From Oscillospiraceae bacterium (GTDB lineage: Bacteria > Bacillota > Clostridia > Oscillospirales > Acutalibacteraceae), in NCBI GenBank assembly GCA_031262125.1, contig JAISII010000179.1, positions 1 to 13,684 on the forward strand: a stretch of DNA of 13,684 nt, written 5' to 3'. Position numbers and translations under genes: made by a program. The notes under the pieces were generated by a model. It had not been told where the DNA came from. It saw only the letters and a program-made list of their open reading frames with translations, and did no database searches. This document shows positions 7,610 through 13,028 of the stretch, one piece after another; the stretch's first letter is position 1; the number at the start of each line of letters is the position of its first letter.

Positions 7610-8040
7610 GCTCTTTCTCCTTCCGTCAGAGGTACGCTGCTCGCTTTCTCCCCCTATCGGCTTCGCCGATTTTCCCCCTCCCGGAGGGGGACTTTTTTGG
7701 CTTTCTTTCTGAGTGTACCTCAAAGCCTCCCACACCAGATGTCAGAAATCAGATGTTAGAGGTTAGACATTGCGGCGTAGCCGCTACTTGCAAAATGTTT
7801 CATTTTGCAAAGAGGAGCAACCAACCGAAAAGCGTAGCTTTTTGCACAAGGTGCAAAAACAAGCTCAAAAGGGCGAGTTGCGACGAGGAGGTGGCAGGGC
7901 GTAGCCCTGACGGAAGGAGAAAAATAGCGGCTTCGCCGCTAAATCTTTTCTCTTGCCTCTGTCCTCTTGCTTCTATGATGGGATGTCGACGAAGCCGACA
8001 GGGGGAGATAAGATTTGGGCTATGCTTTTAGTCTATTGAT
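7610..8040. repeat. Gene-free tract of clustered small palindromes
   Basis: This stretch has no credible gene and is a mosaic of short inverted repeats. They lie at 7656-7670 (ATCGGCTTCGCCGAT), 7674-7690 (C-rich/G-rich, followed by ACTTTTTT and so terminator-like), 7772-7784 (GCGGCGTAGCCGC), 7788-7810 (10-bp stem, TTT loop), 7828-7842 (AAAAGCGTAGCTTTT), 7839-7859 (9-bp stem, AAG loop), 7895-7909 (CAGGGCGTAGCCCTG), 7925-7941 (TAGCGGCTTCGCCGCTA) and 7984-8000 (one mismatch). The motif CTCCTTCCGTCAG occurs at 7617-7629, inverted at 7907-7919, and again at 11069-11081. A degenerate AGATGTTAGA-like tandem lies at 7735-7768. It probably consists of several inserted copies of dispersed intergenic repeats. 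Confidence 0.7.
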
Positions 8041-8183
8041 TGTGCAAATATTCCCCTCCAGGGAGGGGTGGATTCGCTTTAGCGAAGACGGGGTGGTTTG
8101 TGTATAAATTGCAAGTAGCAAATGGTGGTTTATGCAGCAACTTTAAAACAAAGCTTGAACTTTGCACCTTTGCGTGATATTAT
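8041..8183 (+). repeat. Dispersed promoter-carrying repeat, copy A
   Basis: In order it contains CCCCTCC/GGAGGGG (8053-8068), the hairpin TTCGCT-TT-AGCGAA (8073-8086), GACGGGGTGGTTTG, and a block from 8119 that ends in a sigma-A promoter. The block 8119-8183 differs from 12889-12953 at only four of 65 positions. The front hairpin part is also found inverted at 10982-11029 (38 identical bases around the TTCGCT hairpin). Confidence 0.85.
8155..8183 (+). promoter_or_regulatory. Sigma-A promoter of the WYL regulator, inside repeat copy A
   Basis: TTGAAC (8155-8160), a 17-base spacer and TATTAT (8178-8183) give a predicted start near 8190. The inverted repeat CAAAG-cttgaa-CTTTG (8149-8164) overlaps the -35 and could be an operator. 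The leader to the ATG is about 43 nt. Confidence 0.75.
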
Positions 8184-8232
8184 AGTTTTATAACAACATT
8201 AGGCTAACCCCCATTTTGCAGAGGATTTTTTA

Positions 8233-9129
8233 ATGAAAATTAACCGATTACTTGAAATAGTAACTATACTTCTCAACCGTGAAACAGTTACGGCTAAAGA
8301 GCTTGCAGACCGTTTTAATGTTTCTACACGCACTATTTACCGTGATATTGATGCTTTGTCCTCTGCGGGAGTTCCCGTTTATATGAGCAAGGGCAACAGC
8401 GGAGGTATATCTTTGTTAGAAGATTACACGCTGAATAAAACCATGCTCTCTAAAAGCGAGAGCGAAGGGCTGCTTCTGTCGCTCAAAGCAATGGGTGCAA
8501 CAAGCTACCCCGAAGCCGCTACCGTTTTAGAAAAAATCAGTTCTGTTTTTAAGGGTAACCGAACGCATGATTGGGTTGAGGTCTATTTTGAGGGATGGTG
8601 CAGTAAAGTCAACGAGCAGGATAGGTTTGGCAAAATAAGGGATGCTATAGTTAGCAACAAAGTTATTAGCTTTGATTACATAAACGGCAACGGCATCAAA
8701 AGCAATCGCTGTGCCGAGCCTGTTAAACTGATTTTTAACGCCCACGCTTGGTATCTGATTGCCTATTGCTTAAAACGAAACGAACATCGAATGTTTAGGC
8801 TTTCAAGAATCAAGAATGTGCAAATAACCGACAAACATTTTGATTTACGCAAAATAGAAGAATACGAAAATCAAGTCCCCCACTCCCCTTTGATAGAACT
8901 GAAAATGCGTTGCAGCGGAAAAGTGATGTACAGAATATACGACACCTTTGACGAGGATTGTATAAGCAAAAATGATGACGGCAGTTTTGATGTAACCGCA
9001 ACTATACCCGAAGATGAATGGCTTTACGAGTTTATATTATCTTTGGGGAATAATGCCGAAGTGATTTTGCCTGAAAATATCCGAGGAATAATCAAAACCC
9101 GTGCAAAAGAAATTTTAGATAAATATTAA
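8233..9129 (+). CDS. YafY-type HTH and WYL-domain transcriptional regulator
   Basis: This 298-residue protein has a DeoR-like winged helix-turn-helix at residues 1-60 (ELADRFNVSTRTIYRDIDAL is the recognition region) and a WYL domain with the literal W173-Y174-L175 in AHAWYLIAYC, followed by FRLSRIKNVQI. A C-terminal extension follows. WYL domains sense nucleic acids or small ligands and usually convert the protein into a ligand-responsive repressor or activator. AGAGGA lies seven bases before the ATG. The three genes downstream run in the same direction, the first after a 111-base gap holding a candidate operator, so local control of that cluster is likely. Transcription starts from a promoter borne on a dispersed repeat. 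Confidence 0.92.
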   Translation: MKINRLLEIVTILLNRETVTAKELADRFNVSTRTIYRDIDALSSAGVPVYMSKGNSGGISLLEDYTLNKTMLSKSESEGLLLSLKAMGATSYPEAATVLEKISSVFKGNRTHDWVEVYFEGWCSKVNEQDRFGKIRDAIVSNKVISFDYINGNGIKSNRCAEPVKLIFNAHAWYLIAYCLKRNEHRMFRLSRIKNVQITDKHFDLRKIEEYENQVPHSPLIELKMRCSGKVMYRIYDTFDEDCISKNDDGSFDVTATIPEDEWLYEFILSLGNNAEVILPENIRGIIKTRAKEILDKY

Positions 9130-9142
9130 AACTTTCTCAAAT

Positions 9143-9176
9143 ATGACATACAGCTGTCGCTGCGGTTTGATATACT
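9143..9176 (+). promoter_or_regulatory. Candidate operator and promoter of the VOC cluster
   Basis: The imperfect palindrome GACA-tacagc-TGTC (9145-9158) lies 12 bases before a -10-like TATACT (9171-9176). The best -35 candidate, ATGACA (9143-9148), is 22 bases from the -10, too far for an unaided promoter. This could mean activation or DNA distortion by a regulator such as the adjacent WYL protein. No terminator separates the WYL gene from this site. Confidence 0.35.
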
Positions 9177-9240
9177 ATATGTACGGCGATGAACCTGCAT
9201 GGTTCATAAAAAAGCCGAAATAATCAGGAGGTCTTACAAA

Positions 9241-9747
9241 ATGAAAGCATCACCATATTTAGTTTTTAACGGCAATTGCATAGAGGCAATAGCCCTCTAC
9301 GAAAAAGCGTTTGGCACAAAGGCAACCTATTGCCAATACAAAGACGCACCGTCGTCGGAGCATTTTCCGATAACGCCGGAAACGGCAGAGTTTGTTATGC
9401 ACGGAGTATTGCCTATTGGTAAAGAATCTATTTATCTTTGCGACACAACACCCGACCAACCATCTGCTTTTGGCAACGGTTCTTTCGCTTGCGTAGAATT
9501 TGACAATGCCGAAGCTGTAAAAGCAGCATTTGAGATTTTAAAAGACGGCGGTAAAGTTTTTTGCGAAGCACAAGAAACATTTTGGAACAACTGCTATGCA
9601 GAGCTTGAAGACAAATTTGGACTTAAATGGACGCTTATGATTGAATGCACCTGTACTGAAGAATGTGCCACAGGAAATAATCCGAATTGCACCTGCCAAG
9701 GTTGCCGCTGTAAAGAAAACGCATCCGAGGGGAAGCCCTCATGTTAA
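9241..9747 (+). CDS. VOC-fold (PhnB/glyoxalase-like) protein with cysteine-rich tail
   Basis: This 168-residue protein consists of a single VOC-family domain of the PhnB-like type (residues 1-135): it starts MKASPYLVFNGNCIEAIALYEKAFG, with HGVLPIGKESIYLCD in the middle and FWNNCYAELEDKFGLKWTL at the end. Such domains bind metals or small organic ligands, and several are resistance or isomerase enzymes. Residues 136-168 form an unusual tail with eight cysteines in the pattern CTCTEEC...CTCQGCRC...C, like a metallothionein or other metal-binding peptide. I chose ATG 9241 because AGGAGG lies nine bases upstream and the family begins here; an upstream in-frame GTG/ATG-like start would add 14 residues with no ribosome binding site. 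The last seven bases overlap the next gene, so translation is coupled. Confidence 0.88.
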   Translation: MKASPYLVFNGNCIEAIALYEKAFGTKATYCQYKDAPSSEHFPITPETAEFVMHGVLPIGKESIYLCDTTPDQPSAFGNGSFACVEFDNAEAVKAAFEILKDGGKVFCEAQETFWNNCYAELEDKFGLKWTLMIECTCTEECATGNNPNCTCQGCRCKENASEGKPSC

Positions 9748-10241
9748 AAAAAGCTTTGGTAATTATAGATATTCAAAACGATATTACAAAGAATTACAAG
9801 GATATAATCGACAATATCAATACAAGTATCGATTGGGCTGCTCAAAATAATATTCCTGTTGTGTATATCCGGCACAACAACCTGTCATTAGGAACAAGGA
9901 CTTTTAAACCTGACACAAAAGGTGCGGAATTAGCCTCGGATATGAAAATAGTTTCGGATAATATTTTTACAAAAACAAAGGGCAACGCACTAACAAGCGA
10001 GGGGTTCGCAGAGTTTATCAAGGAGAATGATATAGGTGAGTTTTATATTGCCGGAGCGGATGCCACCGCTTGTGTGAAATCGACTTGCTATAATATGGCT
10101 AAAAACGGCTATGATGCAACCGTTTTGTCGGACTGCATTACCAGTTGGGATAAAAAGAAAATCCCCGAAATGCTGCGTTATTATGAAAGCAAAGGCTGTA
10201 AAACCATTACCTCAAACGACCTGATGGCAAAGGAATTATAA
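9741..10241 (+). CDS. Isochorismatase-like cysteine hydrolase
   Basis: This 166-residue protein of the isochorismatase superfamily shows the Asp-Lys-Cys triad in order: D10 in LVIIDIQND, probably K78 in IFTKTKGNAL, and nucleophile C111 in GADATACVKSTC. The superfamily includes nicotinamidases, N-carbamoyl hydrolases and other amidases, and the substrate cannot be read from the sequence. Its length is on the short side but complete. The start overlaps the VOC gene by seven bases, with GAGGGGA 7 bases upstream. The next gene begins three bases after its stop, so it sits in the middle of a tight operon. Confidence 0.88.
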   Translation: MLKKALVIIDIQNDITKNYKDIIDNINTSIDWAAQNNIPVVYIRHNNLSLGTRTFKPDTKGAELASDMKIVSDNIFTKTKGNALTSEGFAEFIKENDIGEFYIAGADATACVKSTCYNMAKNGYDATVLSDCITSWDKKKIPEMLRYYESKGCKTITSNDLMAKEL

Positions 10242-10244
10242 AGT

Positions 10245-10973
10245 ATGAACTGGGAACCATGGACAGGCTGCTATGCGGCAAGCGACGGCTGTGCCAATTG
10301 CTATTTTTACGGGCCAAATGCAAAACGGCACGGGCAAAACACTATCACCAAAACTGACAAGTTCGATTGGCCGATACGCAAAAATAAAAACGGCGAATAC
10401 AACATCAAGGGTAATAAAATACTTGCCACCTGTTTTGCGACCGATTTTTTTCTGCCCGAAGCAGACGAGTGGCGTAGCGTTGCTTGGGCGATGATAAAAG
10501 AGCGGCAGGATATTGATTTTCTTATTCTTACAAAGCGTATTGACCGTTTTAAAGTGGCTTTACCCGATGATTGGGGGGACGGCTACGACAACATAAACAT
10601 TGGCTGCACGGTAGAAAATCAATCTTTGGCAGACCAACGCCTGCCGTTGTTTTTATCGTACCCTATCAAACGCCGCTTTATAGCCGCATCGCCGCTGCTC
10701 GGCGAAATTGACCTGTCTGCTTATTTAAAAACCGGCGGCATCGACCATGTTACCGCCTCGGGCGAGAGCGGAAGAGATGCCCGCATATGCGATTACGATT
10801 GGGTTTTAAGCATACGGGAGCAATGCATAAACGCCGGTGTTACCTTTTGGTTTAAGTCATCGGGGTCGCTGTTTAAACAAAACGGCGTTGTGCAAAAAGT
10901 TAATCCGTTCCAGCAAGGCAATGTTGCCAAAGAGTGCGGCATTAACATTTTAAACGGGAAAAGGTTGTTTTGA
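10245..10973 (+). CDS. DUF5131 (phage Gp37/Gp68-like) protein
   Basis: This 242-residue protein begins with the family signature MNWEPWTGCYAASDGCANCY (C9, C16, C19). It continues with FLILTKRIDRF and NINIGCTVENQ, then RFIAASPLLGEIDL, SGESGRDAR and a C-terminal FWFKSSGS block; this is the full family order. The cysteine cluster suggests a metal or Fe-S site, and the family has been described as radical-SAM-like, but no activity is established. It occurs in phages and in bacterial chromosomes. The usual FKQWG near the end is replaced here by FKSSG. It starts three bases after the hydrolase gene and ends the operon. Confidence 0.87.
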   Translation: MNWEPWTGCYAASDGCANCYFYGPNAKRHGQNTITKTDKFDWPIRKNKNGEYNIKGNKILATCFATDFFLPEADEWRSVAWAMIKERQDIDFLILTKRIDRFKVALPDDWGDGYDNINIGCTVENQSLADQRLPLFLSYPIKRRFIAASPLLGEIDLSAYLKTGGIDHVTASGESGRDARICDYDWVLSIREQCINAGVTFWFKSSGSLFKQNGVVQKVNPFQQGNVAKECGINILNGKRLF

Positions 10974-10981
10974 AAACCCCG

Positions 10982-11054
10982 CAAACCACCCCGTCTTCGC
11001 TAAAGCGAATCCACCCCTCCACGAAGGGGAATTTTTCCGCACCGCCGAGACTTT
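10982..11054 (-). repeat. Dispersed palindromic repeat, copy C (inverted, no promoter part)
   Basis: Read on the minus strand it contains AAAGTCTCGGC, a GGGG-rich stem, the TTCGCT-TT-AGCGAA hairpin (10996-11009) and GACGGGGTGGTTTG. It stops eight bases after the DUF5131 gene and lacks the promoter block seen in copies A and B. CTCCTTCCGTCAG follows at 11069-11081 and an AAGATGC tandem at 11100-11116. Confidence 0.8.
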
Positions 11055-11112
11055 AGCTTACCCTTTCTCTCCTTCCGTCAGCTTTAAGGAGCAAGAGACA
11101 AGATGCAAGATG

Positions 11113-11150
11113 CAAGAAAAAACCCGCCCTAATTTTGCAAAGGGCGGGTT
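11113..11150 (-). terminator. Intrinsic terminator of the LRR-dockerin gene
   Basis: The perfect 10-bp stem AACCCGCCCT / AGGGCGGGTT (11121-11150, 10-nt loop) is followed on the minus strand by TTTTTTC. It lies 19 bases after the LRR stop codon. It also sits downstream of the convergent DUF5131 gene and may serve both strands. Confidence 0.85.
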
Positions 11151-11169
11151 ATCATATTATTTTCTCGTT

Positions 11170-12567
11170 TTACGCCATCGGCTTACCTATATTCCCCATC
11201 TCCAACAGTGCCAAATGCTTTTGTATTGCAGTAGCATCGCTTACTGTTACAATGCCGTCGCCGTCTGCGTCGGCTGCTTTTAGTTTGTCAGCGTCTAAAA
11301 GCTCCAACAGTGCCAAATGTTTTTGTATGGCTGTGACATCGTTAACGGTTATACTTCTATCGCCGTCTGCATCGCCTAAAATTGGGGTTGGTTCGGGCAA
11401 TATAGCATATGGTATCGCATTTGTTTTAGCATAACTTTCGGCATAAGAACCGGCGTTGCAGTTGATGGTTAAGCTTGTGCAGCCTGAAAATGCACCATCG
11501 CTTATATTTGTTACACTATCGGGTATTGTTATGCTTGTTAAGTTAAAACAATCAAAAAATGCGTTATTTTCAATTGTGGTTACGCTATCCGGTATTGTTA
11601 TACTTGTCAAGCCAATGCAACCGTAAAATGCATCATTTCCAATTGTGGTTACACTGTCACCGATTGTTATGTTTGTTAAGCTAAAGCAATCCCTAAACGA
11701 ATTGCTTTCTATAGCGGTTACACTGTCACCGATTGTTACACTTGTTAAGCTGCCGCAATAACTAAATGCATAAATGCCAATTGTGGTTACGCTATCCGGT
11801 ATCGTTACGCTATTTAAATTTCTGCAATTACTAAACGCAGAAGTGCCGATTGTGGTTATACTGTTGCCGATTGTTACACTTACTAAACTATCGCAAGAAG
11901 AAAATGTATTATTGCGAATTGTGGTTACACCACCCGGAATTGTTATGCTTGTTAATTTTTGGCAAGAAGAAAATGCTTGTTCACCAATTGTGGTTACACT
12001 ATCTGGTATCGTTATGCTTTTTAAATTGGTGCAAATACGAAACGCAGAACTGCCAATTGTGGTTAAACCGTTGCCAATTGTTACACTTGTTAAGCTGCTA
12101 CAAAAATAAAATGCATTATCGCCGATTGTAGTTACATCATCCGGAATTGTTATGCTTGTTAATTTTTGGCAAGAATAAAATGCTTGTTCGCCAATTGTGG
12201 TTACACTATCTGGTATCGTTATGCTTTTTAAACTGGTGCAATTATTAAATGCAGATTTGCCGATTGTGGTTACGCCATCCGGTATTATTATGCTTGTTAT
12301 ATTATAACATCCGCTAAATGCCTGATATATCATTTTTACACTATACCCGCCTATCGTACTCGGTATAACTACCTCCGTGTCGCTGCCGGCATATTTCGTA
12401 ATTGTCGCTGTAAGACCATCGCTGTTAACGATATAAGTAAAATCGCCTTCTGTTAACCCAACCGGGGCTGCATCTGTGCTTGCAGCAAACGCCGTCAATG
12501 GCAACGCCGCAAAAACCGACGCAACAAGGCACAAACACAAAACCATGCTTAAAATTTTCTTCCTCAT
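11170..12567 (-). CDS. Secreted BspA-type leucine-rich-repeat protein with C-terminal dockerin
   Basis: This 465-residue protein has a signal peptide at 1-28/29 (MRKKILSMVLCLCLV...TAFAA). After a short N-terminal region there are about 12 LRR_5 repeats of 23 residues (consensus SLTSITIPDSVTTIGDNAF), then the BspA-like ending SYAESYAKTNAIPYAIL. Residues 397-465 form a type I-like dockerin with two calcium loops: D399/D401/D403/D410 and D433/D435/D437/D444, each followed by TAIQKHLALLE. Dockerins dock to cohesins on scaffoldins, so the protein is probably displayed on a cellulosome-like complex or surface anchor, where LRRs mediate binding to host or other cells. I chose ATG 12567 because it starts the signal peptide and AAAGGAAG lies eight bases upstream; the open frame to 12690 runs through the promoter. 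Two three-repeat blocks are near duplicates. Confidence 0.93.
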   Translation of the reverse strand: MRKKILSMVLCLCLVASVFAALPLTAFAASTDAAPVGLTEGDFTYIVNSDGLTATITKYAGSDTEVVIPSTIGGYSVKMIYQAFSGCYNITSIIIPDGVTTIGKSAFNNCTSLKSITIPDSVTTIGEQAFYSCQKLTSITIPDDVTTIGDNAFYFCSSLTSVTIGNGLTTIGSSAFRICTNLKSITIPDSVTTIGEQAFSSCQKLTSITIPGGVTTIRNNTFSSCDSLVSVTIGNSITTIGTSAFSNCRNLNSVTIPDSVTTIGIYAFSYCGSLTSVTIGDSVTAIESNSFRDCFSLTNITIGDSVTTIGNDAFYGCIGLTSITIPDSVTTIENNAFFDCFNLTSITIPDSVTNISDGAFSGCTSLTINCNAGSYAESYAKTNAIPYAILPEPTPILGDADGDRSITVNDVTAIQKHLALLELLDADKLKAADADGDGIVTVSDATAIQKHLALLEMGNIGKPMA

Positions 12568-12661
12568 TTTTAAAACTTCCTTTACCTCAAAATAATCTTT
12601 ACATGCAGCCCAAAAGCGGCGTTTTTTAACCGCCTTTCGACAACACATATAAGTACATATT

Positions 12662-12697
12662 ATTGTACCCCCCCCCCCCCCCGTATGCAAATGTCAA
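12662..12697 (-). promoter_or_regulatory. Promoter of the LRR-dockerin gene with a G15 spacer tract
   Basis: On the minus strand, TTGACA (12697-12692) is a perfect -35 and TACAAT (12667-12662) a near-perfect -10. The 24-base spacer between them consists of TTTGCATAC plus 15 G. The optimum is 17, which about eight G would give. A weak alternative -35, TTGCAT, stands exactly 17 bases from the -10 at the present tract length. The leader to the start codon is about 88 nt and contains an imperfect GGCG/CGCC hairpin near 12618-12634. Confidence 0.75.
12668..12682. repeat. Homopolymer tract (C15 on plus, G15 on minus)
   Basis: Fifteen consecutive C lie exactly between the -10 and -35 hexamers of the LRR-dockerin promoter. 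No other homopolymer of G or C of this length occurs in the window. Such tracts change length by slipped-strand mispairing; the exact count may also be affected by sequencing. Confidence 0.9.
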
Positions 12698-12743
12698 TAG
12701 TTTTAGTAAAAAAAGTTAGGGGAATTTTTTATCTAACCCACCC

Positions 12744-12953
12744 AAAGTCTCGGCAATGTGCAAACATTCCCCTCCGGGGAGGGGTGGCTGCTCCCATAGT
12801 AAAAATTGAATTTTATATTTAACAAAAATCTAAAAAAATAAAAATATTTTTAGAATGTGCTGAGCAGACGGGGTGGTTGACTAAATTCCAAATGGTGGTT
12901 TGTGCAGTAACTTTAAAACAAAGCTTGAACTTTGCACCTTTGCGTGCTATAAT
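12744..12953 (+). repeat. Dispersed promoter-carrying repeat, copy B
   Basis: It starts AAAGTCTCGGC (as copy C does) and continues TGTGCAAACATTCCCCTCC, shared with copy A apart from one base. The middle differs: instead of the short TTCGCT hairpin there is CTGCTC (12788-12793) and GAGCAG (12862-12867) enclosing an AT-rich insert with its own TCTAAAAA/TTTTTAGA stem (12830-12855). GACGGGGTGGTT and the promoter block (12889-12953) then follow. Confidence 0.8.
12925..12953 (+). promoter_or_regulatory. Sigma-A promoter of pyruvate kinase, inside repeat copy B
   Basis: TTGAAC (12925-12930), a 17-base spacer and TATAAT (12948-12953) give a predicted start near 12960 and a leader of about 70 nt. The CAAAG-cttgaa-CTTTG inverted repeat (12919-12934) overlaps the -35, exactly as in copy A. 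Confidence 0.8.
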
Positions 12954-13028
12954 TGCTGTATAATAAATAATAATATAAGTAAAGCACTTAATAAAATCAG
13001 TGCAGCAAATACGGAGGTTTAACTTAAA

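Noticed and set aside
7753..8031. 92-residue plus-strand open frame
   Set aside because: It runs through the palindrome cluster, has no ribosome binding site, and its peptide reflects the repeats (for example AGRSPDGRRK).
9199..9240. Upstream start for the VOC gene adding 14 residues
   Set aside because: There is no ribosome binding site before it, and the AGGAGG lies just ahead of ATG 9241, where family members begin.
10245..10973. DUF5131 gene as evidence for a prophage
   Set aside because: The family is named after phage proteins but is common in chromosomes; no integrase, structural or lysis genes or attachment sites are near.
12568..12690. N-terminal extension of the LRR gene starting at a TTG at 12690, which would place the G15 tract in the coding region
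   Set aside because: The extension precedes a perfect signal peptide, overlaps the promoter hexamers and has no ribosome binding site; ATG 12567 has AAAGGAAG at the right distance.
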